NCBI GenBank assembly: GCA_023055355.1
Contig: JALJCS010000028.1
Span: 8,370,418-8,434,417 of the forward strand
Source: Agelaius tricolor
Taxonomy: Eukaryota > Chordata > Aves > Passeriformes > Icteridae
DNA: 64,000 bases
Reading direction: 5' to 3'
Shown one piece after another: positions 47,417-59,036 of the stretch. How positions within the stretch are numbered: position 1 is the stretch's first letter; each line of letters starts with the position of its first letter. Position numbers and translations under genes: made by a program. A model generated the notes under the pieces. It ran no database searches and was not told the DNA's origin. It saw only the letters and a list, made by a program, of their open reading frames with translations.

Positions 47417-49711
47417 CCTGGGGAGAGGAGGGAGATCCAGGGACACTAGAGGTCAGGAATAAAAACACAAATCAATCCATGTTGTAGCGCTGCAATACAC
47501 AACACAAGGCACCTGCTTTCCCCACAAGAGCCGGGGGCCTCTGCCTGGATCCTCCACCAACAGCCTCTCCTCCCCTCCATGATCTGAATCAAGGCAGTAA
47601 TTTGGGTTCCTGACAAACCTGCAGCCTCCTTCTGCACACCAGAAGTGAAGGCAGTGTGTGCTGCAGGTCCTTGGGCAGCACGTGTGCTGCTCCCACAGCT
47701 GGGGGGGTGTCAGTGCCTTGGCACAGGGAAACAAACCCATTTTCATCCAAATCCCAAACTGGCCACAAAGGAGCACACGTGCCTGCACCCTGAGCACACG
47801 TGCCTGCATCCTGAATCCTGCTGGGGACTGTGCTCAAACACTGCCTGGCTGCCTTGGCATGGCTTCATGTCAATATTGTCACAGCAGCTCAGGGACAAAC
47901 ACGACCCCTGGCAGCCCCAGGCTCTTCTTCTTTTACTTGTGGCTGCTGTGCCCCACCACTGGACTGGGTTCTAATGGCTAATGGCAGACTGGTGTGATAA
48001 AACAGCTCTGGGGAAGAAGTTCAGTCCCCAGATTGGTATGAGCCAGTCTAGATGCAGCCCCATGGTGCTGTGTCTGTGGCCAGGTGACAACCTGGGCTTT
48101 GTGTTCTGCCTCCTGTTCTGGCCCTCTCCACTCAGTGCCCATTCAAACCACTGCAGCCGGGCCAAAAAGTCCCTTTGCTTATGCTTATTTATTCAAAATA
48201 AAGTTGGTTTTAAGAGAAAAGACACATTTAGCACTTACACAGAGAAACACAGCAATGACTTTGCATTTGCAGAGATGTAATGTCACTGAAGAGAGGTTTA
48301 GTCACTCCTGTATGTATGACTAAACCACTGTGCTGCTCTCATTACACAGGTACTATTTCAGCAGCTCTCTCACTGGCCATCTCCTTCCCTTAATGTCATT
48401 TATAAGCTGTGTTTAGTTGGATCTTCACAGCACACAATGTTATTTACTTTAAAAACTTTGAGCTCTGGTCAATAAGTGGTGATAACTAAATAACTACAAG
48501 GAACATTGGGATATCTTTCCCTGTCTGCAGCTTGAACTGCTCTGCAGAAATCTTGTGTTTCTCTCCAGCAGACTCACCTGTAACACAGGAGCTCTAGAGA
48601 CCCCAAAAGCAGCTGGAGATTTTCCTCCTGCCCAGCCTCTCCCAGCGCAGCTCCTGCTCCTCCTGTGTCTCTGGGTGTCTCTGATCAGTGCTCACGTGTG
48701 CAGCACAGGTAAGGCAGGTTGTTCCCTTCCTGGAAAACGGGAGGAAAGACCCAATTACAACAGAGAAAAACCAGAAGTGCCTGAGCCAGCAATGAGCCAG
48801 CACCATCCCAGCACATCCCTGCTCACAGTCCTGCCCCGCTGCTGTTTGTGAGCAGGTAAAACACAGGCACAGCTACACCGAGCTGAAATGCAGCCTGTAA
48901 GTTTAACTCCTCCCTGCCCAGCCCTGTGCCGTGGCTGTGTCCCCTCCTTCCCTCCTCTCCTGGCTGTTTGAGCTCCCTGGACCCACTGAAGGAACACAGC
49001 CAGCAGCACTGGCAGCTGCCAAGGGGCACTGCTGAGGCTCTGCCTACAGAATAAATGATTCTCTGCTTCCCCCTCCCCTGCTGTGGGGTTATAACCCAGA
49101 AGACAAAGTTCCTCACTGCAATAAATGGGTATTTACACTTCCTGAGCAACCTTTGTTCCAGGAACCAGAGGCACTGACACCCTGGCAGCCCTGCTGTGCT
49201 GGCTGGGGCAGGCACAGGGAGGAATGGGATGGGTCTGGGTGGGCCATGCTGCTCCAGACCCACAGAAAAAAGGGAATTAGCCAGGGAACTTCCCGGCAGA
49301 TTCAGCCACAGTCACGTGTGTTCCCAAACCAAAGGCAGTTTCACAACCCTACCAATTGCAAAATATTGAGCTACACTGCACAGAATAAGCTCAGCAAACC
49401 CAGTCAGTGTTTGTTTACTGCTTTCATATCAGCTAAGCACCACTGCTCCCATTAAAAAATAATACTCCAAAAATCCCCCAGCCAGGCAGAACAAAGTTAC
49501 TCAGTCAGGCTTCAGGAAAAGACTCCTGGGCCTGATCCACATAAAACATGTGGAGCTTGGCCCAGCAGCCAGGCTGGGCACTCCCTTGCACAGCCACTGC
49601 AGCTCCCGTTCACAGGAGCTCATTCCAGGTCTCTAGGGAAAAAATGCAAAAGGTATTTTTGTTACTGTTGTATCCTCACTGAAAAATAATCACCAGGTGC
49701 ACGGCCAAAAG

Positions 49712-49780
49712 AGCTGGACTTTGATGGTCCTTGGGGGTCCCTTGCAGCTGAGGATATTCTGTGATTCTATGGAAAATGCA
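49712..49780 (+). mobile_element. CR1 LINE 3' terminus fragment in H6PD intron 1
   Basis: GATGGTCCTTGGGGGTCCC followed by ATTCTGTGATTCTATG is a CR1 3' end, on the plus strand. Confidence 0.6.
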
Positions 49781-50117
49781 GCATGGCCTGGGGCTCCCAC
49801 AGGGCTCTGCACACGAAGGAAAGGGCTCTGGGATTCTCTGAGGACTGGGGAAACCCTCCTGGTGTTCTGTACTGCAAACACCGGGGCAGGAATGAGCTCA
49901 CCATCAGCTGCTGGAGAAGCCAAGGCTTAATGAGGAGACTCACATTAAAGGCAAGATGAGAGGTGCACGAATTCGTGTTTGGCCCTTCTGGCTCTGACTC
50001 AGCCTCACTCCGTGTGCTCTGGCCCCAGCATCGTGACAGCTGCCGCTTCCAAAACCCTGGAAAAGCAGGACAGGGGACCGTGAGGAACCCAGCCCTGTGC
50101 GTAGGCAGTGCATGGAA

Positions 50118-50240
50118 CGCGGGGATGAGCTCAGGGGTGGCAGGGATGAGCCCACCTGTCACAGGGATGAGCTCAGGGGTGACAGGGATGAGCCCATGGG
50201 TGGTAGGGATGAGCCCGCCTGTGACAGGGCTGAGCCCCGT
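50118..50240 (+). repeat. About 20-bp minisatellite upstream of the H6PD CpG island core
   Basis: Six units of GGGATGAGC followed by TCAGGGGTG(A/G)CA or CCACCTGTCACA variants. Confidence 0.9.
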
Positions 50241-50509
50241 GCGACAGCGGCTGTCGCAGCTCCCGGACACCGAGCGGGACCCGCCCGCCGCCCCCGCACC
50301 AGGCGCTGGAGCTCCCCGGCCCCGAGAAGGCCGGGCCGGTCGCCGGGAAGGCCAGGCCGGGCTGCGGGGCTGCGGGGCTGCGGGGCCGGGAGCGGGCAGG
50401 GAGCGGCCGGCCCGGGGCTGCACCGCGGTCCCTCCGCCCCGAGCTCCTATGGCCGAGCCTGCCCCTCGCCGGGGGACGGGAGCATCCCCCGTGAATGCCG
50501 CATCGCTCC

Positions 50510-50585
50510 CGCATCCTTCCCGCATCCCTCCATCCCGCATCCCCCGTCCATCCCGCATCCCCCGTCCATCCCGCATCCCTCCATT
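50510..50585 (+). repeat. CATCCCGCATCCC short tandem repeat in the H6PD CpG island
   Basis: Units of CATCCCGCATCCCCCGTC, about 18 bases, repeated three to four times. Confidence 0.9.
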
Positions 50586-50716
50586 CCCGCCGCCCACGCG
50601 GTTCCGGAGCGGGGAGGCCGGTGCGCGGTGCCGCAGGGTATCACCGGCTGACCGCCGGGCCCGGGTTGACCCCTCCCCGGCCCGAGATGACCCCTCCGGC
50701 CCCGGCTGACCCCTCC

Positions 50717-50740
50717 CGGTCCGGTCCGGTCCGGTCCGGT
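50717..50740 (+). repeat. CCGGT pentanucleotide repeat
   Basis: Four to five perfect CCGGT units in the H6PD CpG island. Confidence 0.9.
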
Positions 50741-50772
50741 CCCGGCTGCCCCCCCGGCCCGGCCCCGCTCAC

Positions 50773-50900
50773 CGCACCGCGCCGGCGGCGGCGGGCCCGA
50801 CACACAGCGCCCCGCCCGCTGCGCCCGCCCCGCGCCCGCCCCGCGCAGACTCTGCGGTTGGCGGCGGCTCCCGCCCGGCGCCGACGCTCGGGCGGGAGGA
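50773..50900 (-). other. H6PD: Candidate H6PD non-coding exon 1
   Basis: A good minus-strand donor, GGTGCG followed by GTGAGC (GT at 50772-50771), sits in the CpG island and could splice to the acceptor at 47418. The upstream edge is a guess, and no RNA evidence is available. Confidence 0.4.
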
Positions 50901-50928
50901 AAAACCCGCAGGGCTGAGCGGCTCTGGG

Positions 50929-50999
50929 GACATGGGGACACAAAACCCCCCCGGGGGACATGGGGACACAGAACCCCTCCGGGGGATACAGAGCCCCCC
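50929..50999 (+). repeat. GGGGACA-containing short repeat
   Basis: Three units of GGGGACATGGGGACACA and variants, flanking the H6PD CpG island. Confidence 0.8.
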
Positions 51000-53400
51000 G
51001 AGGAGACACGGACCCAGCCCAGCAGCGGGAACGCTCGCTTTGCCTGTTCAGAGCGGCGCAAACCCCAGCCCAGCTGAGTGCCACCTCTCCGCACCTGGCC
51101 CTGCTCTGCAGCTGCAGCACCAAAGGGCAGCAGAGCCCCGCTGCAGCAAACTCGCTTTTGTACATCCTTTCCCCCACTCCTAAACAAAGAACCCCTTGCT
51201 GTGGAACAGATTTCCACCGCAATGCCAAAGCACAGCCTCTGCCCCGGGTTTAGAGGGGCTCTGGATTGATAAACTGTCCTCTCCAGCTTAATGCTTCCTC
51301 CTCTGAAACACCATCTTTAAACACCACCCAGAACAGCTCTTTTTCCTATAGAGCTTTTTATTTGCTTGTAGAACATCTGTCTCCTTAATGTCCCTTTCCT
51401 TGCTAGCTGCCTTTTATTCCTTTATTGCCATCACATGTCTCATCTGTCACACTGGACCTTTTTGCCTTAAAGGCACATGCAGCTGAGGAAGCCTGAAAAG
51501 GCTTTGACAAAAGCACATTCTGATCCAAGCCATCATCCTCACAAAATCTTACTTGCCCCAAATTATGAGATGTTACAGCTCCTTAATGAAACAGCTGAGA
51601 TATTTTTAACATGGTCAAAAAACCTATTTTATAATCTGACCTTCAGCTCAGAAATAGCTGCACTATATTTTTTTTTTTAGTTAAAAAAAAAAAAAGACTG
51701 CATAAAGCAAACCACCCCTACAGTTTCAGCCTCAATATTTAAAGTTTGGCATCACATAACTAGCTGAAAACATGGTCTCTCAACAGAGGATATTAAATGA
51801 CTGCTACTCCCAATTTGCAGCTCTGTCTATAATAATAACAAACTTGAGTGACCAGAGGCTGTTTTGTCTTTGCAGTGGAAATCTGTTGTTTAGGAATGGG
51901 GAAAAGGATGCACAGAAGTGAGTTTGCTACCGTGGGGCTTCATTTCCCTTTGGTGCTGCCGGTGGCACTGAGCTGGGGAGGGGTTTGAACAGGCAAAGGG
52001 AGCTCCAGCAGGGCGAGACTTTGGTGAGACAGCCTGGGAGGAAACTTGCCTGCTACCTGCCAAATTGATCAGCCTCTGCAAAGGGGTTTAGTGCCAAAGA
52101 ACTGGAGATGTGGCTGTAAATGACAGAGTAATTTCTGGGATGCTTTAACTCCTCGGTTCTCTGGTGTTCTGTGAGCTGGGAGCCCTGTGTGCTGCTGCTG
52201 CAGAGCTGCTGGAGCTGGGCAGGGGCTGGGCTGGGGATCAGCTTCCAGGAAAGCTCTCCAGTCCTGGGCTATCAAGTTCACAGGGCTTTGGGTAAGGCTG
52301 CAAACTTCTGCTGTGGAGCAAGAAAGAACAGCTGGACAGCAGCTGGGGTTCTTAGAAAATAAAATTACTGTCTTGTGGCTTCTCCAGAACCAGGCTGCAG
52401 AAATGGGGGCAGCAGCTCCTGAGCTGGTGTGGGGCAGGGTAAGAAAGAGGGGCTTTGTTATGGCTCTGGGGCAGGTGAAGGACTCACCTGCTGAACAGGT
52501 TCTGGTTCGTGCTCAGCCTGACAGACAGAAACCTCCAGTCCAGTTGAGGAAGTTTAGATTTAAATACTTTGGCCTGTTTGGTGTTAAGCAATGCCACTTC
52601 TGTGCATCCAAACTCCACGCAGGAGCAGCCTTCCCCAGACCCCTGCTCTGTGCTTCTGCTGGCCAGCTGAGCTCTTAAAGAGCTTAGCACCCAAGTACAG
52701 CTGAGACACTCCAAGGTGAGAGAGCATTAGAGTAATGCTGCCTCTTAGCAGCTTTTGTTTCTATTGTCTATTGGCCTTCCTCTCCCGACTGTTGCTTTTA
52801 AACGACAAAATCCTTGCCCAGGGAATGCCTCTGGGTGTGCAGCTGGGCTGGGCAGTGAACACCCTGCCCTGCTGTGAGGATGGCATGGCCGGCTCCTGCC
52901 AGCCCCTCTCTGCTGCTTCCCCAGCACTGCTGGCACTAAAGCAGGGCTGGGTGGCCAGGCAGAGCCCTGGCACAGGGACAGGTGACCCTGCAGCACCCAG
53001 TGCAGCTGGAAACCCTGTAAAAACAGGGCAGGGGGAGAGGAGCTGGGGAGGAGGAGAGCTCATCTTCACCCTGCTCTGCTTGAGTCCAACAGAAGGGATC
53101 AGTCCAGTCAGCTGTGCCTGCATTCTGCCTCCTGCTCTGGGGAACTGATGCTCTCATCGGCTTGGTCAGCAGATTAAAGATTGAGTGCTGGCATCTTCCC
53201 CAGGTGTTCCTGCACTGGGACAAGCTGCCTCCTGGCTCTTCCTCAGTCTCGGACTAGAGGAGAGTGGAAATGGAGGTTATGGGCTAAACATGCTGCTTCT
53301 TCCTTGGAAAATGGGGAAATGTGAGGTCCTAGAGCAATATTGACTGGTGAAGGATGGCACAGTGAGCCTTTGGGCTGCCAGCAGGCAGTGCTGTGCTGGT

Positions 53401-53460
53401 TATCAGTTTGATCAGTTTGATCCGTTTATCGGTTTATCAGTTTATCAGTTTATCAGTTTC
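53401..53460 (+). repeat. 9-10 bp ATCAGTTT tandem repeat
   Basis: About six units, shifting from ATCAGTTTG to ATCAGTTTAT. Confidence 0.88.
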
Positions 53461-55639
53461 CTGACCACTACTGCAACACAGCAGCGTTGCACTGCATGTC
53501 AGAGCTGCCCAGGCCAGGCTGCTGCACTCAGAGCACAAATGCAGCTGGGGACAGTCAGAGGTTTTCTCTGACATCTGACAGCTGAATGGGAAGGCAAAGT
53601 TGAGAAGATGTCCCTCTGCTCTTATCTCTCTGTCCTGTTAAGATTGGACTCTCCGATAAAGCCTGAAGCCAAAACCCTTCCCCGTATTCTCCTAGAGCAA
53701 AGTGAAATGCACCAAAATGCATGAGCATGTTTCTATAAATGGACTGTGGTGCAGCAGGGAATTGGTGCAGAGTTTGGGATGGTGCGTGGTGTGCGCTGCA
53801 TCCCTGGCACCCTGCACACAGCCCTGGGGCTGCCAGGCTCTGCACTGGTGCCCTCCTCACCCTCCTGCTGCACAGGAGCTCTGGGGTTTTGTGGGCTCCG
53901 TGGCCTTGGAATGCTTCATTAAATCAGGGTTTGCTGAGCCTTGCCAGAGATGGGGGAAATTGCAGTGAAATGTTTCTGCCTTTCAGGGGAGTCTCTCCTT
54001 GCTGCTGCTTTCAGCACACACCCAGGTGGGGTGGGCTGGGAATTCCTGCTGGGAATGCTCACTCTGCCATGCAGGAGCTGCAGCAGTGCAGTGCTGGCAG
54101 CAGGGCTCAAGGAGCCACGAACACAATGCTGAGTACCAGCTTTGTCTCTCTCTGGGGTGCTGTGAAACCAGGATTATCAAGCGTGTTACCTTAAGCAACA
54201 GGTATAGAGAAGTAAAAACCAAGCCAGAGCTCTGCAGAGGGGGATGAGTGCAGGGCTGGGGGCAGATGTGAATCTCCATCTCTCCAAAGAGAAAGGGAGA
54301 TTTCTCCATTTCTTCTCCAAAGAGGCAAAGAAGGGGCATCCTGTGCTTTGGGTTGTGCAGCTGAGGGGTGCAGGTGGTCCACTCAAAAAACTAATCTCCA
54401 AATGGAAAAGCAATGACAGAGAAAGGGGAGAAAAAGGCTCCAGGGCAGCACCAGGACTCTCTCAGATGCAGATAATCAGCAGATCTGAAAACTTGATCTG
54501 AAGGCTTTCAAGGGGGGGTAGCAAAAGGCAGTAATGAATTGAGGTTGACCCTGAGGTACTCTTGGTGCTTTGCTGTGATGCATTGGGGTGTGTAGGTGAA
54601 AAACTAACGTGTTTCAAAATTGTCCCTTTGCAACTGTTGGTTCCAGAGCCAGCACGTTGCAGAGCTCTCGCCCGAATATTTAAAATGCTCTGTGCCCCTG
54701 GAAATGTCCTTCAATAACCTTGAGCTTAAAGTGCTTTCCCCTGCCTCAGTCCCACAGAAGACCAGAAGAGAACCAGGAATCCCTGTGCTTGGTAATTGCA
54801 GGATGTAAAGTCAAGTGTCTTCTTCTCTGGACACCTCCATGGATCAGAGAATGGGCTGGTGCCTGTTGTCCCTGTGCTCTGCCATGGAAATGGGCTGAGT
54901 CCCCCAGGGAATGCAGGGTCTGCACAGCACCATTGGCTGCAGCCTTGCAGGGCCTGAAGCAATGGAATAGCTGGGGATGAACTGTGCATTTTGTCAAACC
55001 AGTAAGGGGCAGGAATTAAATTACACAGGGCAGAAAGCTTTTCTAGGCCTGAGCTGGTTTAAAACAAGGTAGTTTAGCTGAAGTTAGTGACAGGTCTTTG
55101 GATGAGGTGTTGCACTGTTCTCTATCAGGAAAAGAAATGTCAAATGCTTGGGGGATGTCTGAGCTTTTTGTTTGGGGTGTTTGTTTTATTTTTTTTTCAA
55201 ATTTATTATTAATACTTGCAGCTTCTGTCTGAATTCTTGATGTGGCTGAGACCTTTTAACAATGCCACGGAGGACAAGATTTCCCCTGTTCATTCTGTCA
55301 CCCCCTGTCCTCCCTGGCACAGATAAAGAACGCATTCCCTGCATCTCACACCAGAGAACACTGCTGGCTCCTCCAGCCTGCTCCCCACACTGAGACCAGC
55401 TCAGGGGGGAGCAGGGTGCACTTCAGAGGCTTCTGCAGATGCCTGGGTTGCTTTTTGTTTTTGCTCTTGGAACAGCAGCGTGGCCAGGTGAGAAAAGCCG
55501 GCAGTGATGGAAGCTCTGAGTCCCCACCTTGCTGGGAAACCCGGCTGCACAGGAGCCGCGTTCCAGACCCAATCCTATAGGATCAGGCTTCTTGCAGTGT
55601 CAGGGATTTAAGACTTTTTAACTCCCCCTCCCCCGTTTT

Positions 55640-56990
55640 TCCTCCCCGGCTGTGTGAGCAGCTCCGGGCTCTCCCGGCATCACTCCAGTGCCAGCTGAAG
55701 CCCGTCTGACTCCGCTCCTGCCAGCTCTGCCTCCTCCCGCAGGAGCCGCCGCAACTTTTGCTGCTCCACACAGCGCTGCGTCCCCGGCAGAGCAGAGCTC
55801 CTCCGAGAGGATCTGGGGTAAGAAGAGACTCCTTGGGAGGGAGAGGAGCTTTCCGAGCCCGGTTTCATGGAAGCTCTTTCCTTTGCATGCTCTTTTAGGA
55901 AGGGAGGTATTTTAAAGACGCTGCGGTCCTTCCTCCTGCTGGGCTATTATGATTGATAAAAGCTTAAAAAGTGCAACTTCTGCTGTGTGCTTGCTAATTA
56001 AACTTCATTCAGCTCGTTTCCTTTCTGCATTTTAAATTCTCCTTGGGACCGGTATTATGAGGGAAACAGAATCAGTGGAGGCTTTTTTTTTTATTCTGCT
56101 TTTTTAAAACAAGCCAACAAAACCAAATTAGAAAATAATAATAATAAAAACACCGGTCAGAAGCGAAGCCGGCGGAAGGACTGGCGAGGAGCTGTGTTTG
56201 TGTTTGGCAGGCAGGTGGATTTTCCTGGCTGCTGCTGGTGCAGTTGTGCTGCAGTCCGAGCCCCGCGCCGGCTGCGGAGCTTTGCGGGAGCGCAGCGGGA
56301 CCGCGCTGCCGCTGCTGCAGCGCCCGGGCACGGCAACTGCCCGCACTGCCCCCGGGTGGCACTGTCCCCTGTGCCCCGAGTGGCACTGTCCCCCCCGAGT
56401 GGCACTGTCCCCTGTGCCCCCCGAGTGGCACTCTCCCCCCCGAGAGGCACTGTCCCTTGAGTGGCACTGTCCCCCGAATGTCACTGTCCCCCGTGTCCCC
56501 CGTGTCCCCCGAGTGGCCCTGCTCCCGGTGTCCCCGCTGCCCCCCCGATTGTCACTGTCCCCCGTGTCCCCGCTGTCCCCCGTGTCCCCGCTGCCCCCCG
56601 AGTGTCCCTGCCCCCCGTGTCCCCGCTGTCCCCCGTGTCCCCGCTGTCCCCCGTGTCCCCCGTTCCCCCGAGTGTCCCTGCCCCCCGTGTCCCCCGTGTC
56701 CCCGCTGTCCCCAGGGCAATGCGGCGCTGCCGCTTTAAGGTGCGGAGGTGCCCGGGCTCCGCTCCTCCGGGGCATCCGCAGAGCAGCATCCTCGGCCAGG
56801 GATTCCCTCCCGAGCCTCCTCCCGCGCTCGGCGCTTTGCAGCCCGGAATGGTTCCTTCCCTTTTACCCCGCATTCCCGAGCCACGGCTTTAAAACGTGTC
56901 TGGAAGCGTCCAGGCTGGGAGCTGAGCTCCGGCAGCCTCCTCCCAAAATCGCGTGTCCTTGTACCTGCGGAGCCGAGCTCGGGAAGCGCG
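55640..56990 (+). promoter_or_regulatory. Third CpG island, candidate MIR34A host-transcript promoter
   Basis: A CpG-rich block 5 kb upstream of the H6PD island, with no coding exon in any frame that I recognise. On the plus strand a consensus donor, GGATCTGGG followed by GTAAGA, ends a possible first exon at 55817. In human, MIR34A and its host transcript lie between GPR157 and H6PD and are transcribed away from H6PD. Here that corresponds to the plus strand, rightward. The mature miR-34a sequence was not found in the window, so the link is synteny-based inference. Confidence 0.4.
56349..56713 (+). repeat. GC-rich minisatellite in the third CpG island
   Basis: GTGGCACTGTCCCCC units in the first half give way to GTGTCCCCGCTGTCCCC units in the second half. 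Confidence 0.9.
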
Positions 56991-58714
56991 CTGGTGAATC
57001 CCAGAGCAGCGGCTCATGACCTCCGGGCGCTGCTGCCTTCCTACAGTCGTCCCAAGTCGAATTTGCATGGGGATGTGTCAGCACAGCCTCCTACTGCAGA
57101 AGTTTAACTTGCATTTTCTGGAGGCATGTGCAGCCTGATTTATTAATGGCGCAAGGACTGGCTGGTTAATTTTAACTATAAAGTAAAAAAAAAAAATTCA
57201 CTTTGACATAAATATCTGCTAGCAACTTGCATTTTCCTAGTGTAAAAATATCTATTAATTGAAATGCAGCTTCTTAGCAATCCCAGAGTCTTGGGGACTG
57301 TATGGGGCAAGGGGGGGAAAATGCAGTTTGAGCAATTATCAATTCTGTTGCAATAGCAGAGAAGTCAGCTGTGCTGAAATCCCTGCAGGTCTGGGTTTGA
57401 TATTCCGTGTCTGGGGGAGGCTGCTCAGCAGTCAGTGCTCACAGCACATCCCAAGCCAGAGCCTGGCTGCAGCCTGCAGCTGATGCTGATGGCATTAGCA
57501 GCATCTAAAATGACCAAATATTTGACTTCCCCGTGCCAGTGATGTCTCCTGACACCAGGAAGGGTGTTCTGGTCCCCGCTGAGGCTGAGGCAATTACTGG
57601 TGTCTGCCACTCTGTTTGAGAGTAGTAGAGCATGTTTACACTGATTAGATCTGTAATTGGGGTGGGCTTTTATCCTGTGCTTGCACAAGGACTAAGAAAA
57701 GTCCCTGGGATCTGTAGGAAAGGTGAGTGCTATCCCCAGCACGGAGAGCTGGCTCTGGAGTGTGATCTCTCAAGGTCACAGAGCCAGCTGATGGCAGAGA
57801 CAAACCCTGGGCACCCTCAGCTGCTCCTTTACATTCACCAAAACTTTCAGATCCTCCTTCAGAGATGTCTCTGGCCCCGAGTCATGGGGGCACAGGGGGA
57901 GTCAGATGTAAGGCCAAAAGCCAGAATTTTGTGTGATTTAATGCAGACTTCATGCAGCACACTCACACCCTGCTACTTCTGTTCCTTACATCATCATCTT
58001 AATGAGCAAGGAGGCTCAAACTCATTTGTACAGTGCTTATGCATTAGTTTGTGGCATTCATGGAGAACTCTCTAATTGTTAGAACAGGAGCAAAGTAAAA
58101 GTAACTGAGCTAAGAGCAGGCTTGGTGTAAATCACCGAGGGGCAATGAACACCAGGGTGCTCCTGCATCTGGGTGTGTGGAAAGGTCCTCAGCATAAATC
58201 AATATCAGTCTCTGCCTTAGGGAAAAACCACACAACTGCTGTAGAACTGAACAGAACACACTCCCCAGAGGTGGTACAAGTGGGGCAAGCTGCTGATTCC
58301 CTGGGTTCTGCCCTCCAGAAGTGGGCACACAGCCTCTCATGTCTCCCCACAAACCTGGTGATGGCAGAGGGAAAATAAGAATGATTGTGGAGGGTGAGAA
58401 CTGAGGGTTTCAGCTGTATTGAAATGCCTCTGGCCTGTTATAGGGTGATGTGTGACTGGTGCCCTGCTGCTGCAGGAGGTTCATGGCACAGACCCCTTCA
58501 GTGCTGAGCTGTGGCAGGGAGAGCCCCAAAATACAAAACAACACCAGAGTGCAAGGGGAGGGAGGGTTCACTTCCTGCCATTTCTCCTCTTACAGCCTCT
58601 GCTGCTCCAGCAGTTCTTGCTTTGCACATCTGGGAAGGCGCCCTCAGAATTCCTAACAGGAATTCACAGCCCCGCCAGTGCCACCTGAAACTCCTGTGCT
58701 GTGCCTACAGCAGC

Positions 58715-58905
58715 CCAGAGAGATCCCAGGCAGGTTCTGGGCATCCTGAGTGCCTCTGACACCTCCAGAGGGATCCCAGGCAGTGTGAGCACACCCCAGC
58801 CAGGTTCTGAGCATCCTGAGTGCAGATTCAGTGCCTCTGACACCTCCCAGAGAGATCCCAGGCAGGTTCTGGGCATCCTGAGTGCAGATTCAGTGCCCCT
58901 GACAC
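58715..58905 (+). repeat. About 60-70 bp tandem repeat, 3 copies
   Basis: Each unit has GATCCCAGGCAG(G/T), TCTGGGCATCCTGAGTGC or a shortened form, and CTCTGACACCTCC. The last unit runs straight into the 58858-59036 duplicated segment. Confidence 0.85.
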
Positions 58906-59036
58906 CTCACTGTGCTGTGCCTGATGAAAGGCCACATTTCAGCTGAATTCTTCCTCCAATGCCAGACTGATCTGGGAAGCAGGGATCCTTTCCTGGCTGC
59001 CATAGTGAATTTTAGAGTGAGTTTTAGCATTTTGGG
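58858..59036 (+). repeat. Duplicated 180-bp segment, copy 1
   Basis: Aligns over its full length with 61161-61343 in the same orientation with roughly eight differences by eye. No coding content. Confidence 0.92.

Larger units (their letters stand above)
47418..50772 (-). other. H6PD: H6PD intron 1 (predicted extent)
   Basis: About 3.35 kb between the first coding exon and the CpG-island exon. It contains a CR1 3' end near 49.71-49.78 kb and the 20-bp array at 50118-50240. Nothing else gene-like is visible. Confidence 0.6.
50225..50910 (-). promoter_or_regulatory. H6PD: CpG island, probable H6PD promoter
   Basis: GC- and CpG-dense block immediately upstream of the H6PD coding exons, without a TATA box. 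It includes short tandem repeats: CATCCCGC-type units at 50510-50585 and five-base CCGGT units at 50717-50740. Confidence 0.75.
50910..55640. other. Intergenic DNA between the H6PD and third CpG islands
   Basis: Unremarkable sequence apart from the GGGGACA repeats at 50929-50999, an AT-rich block near 51.3-51.85 kb and the ATCAGTTT array at 53401-53460. No gene is supported. Confidence 0.6.

Noticed and set aside
47414..47446. Upstream in-frame ATG for H6PD at 47446
   Set aside because: It lies within the intronic pyrimidine tract before the acceptor at 47418, so it is not in the mature mRNA.
56197..57019. Coding exon of GPR157 or another gene in the third CpG island
   Set aside because: No seven-transmembrane or other recognisable sequence appears in any frame; the open frames are GC-rich repeats.
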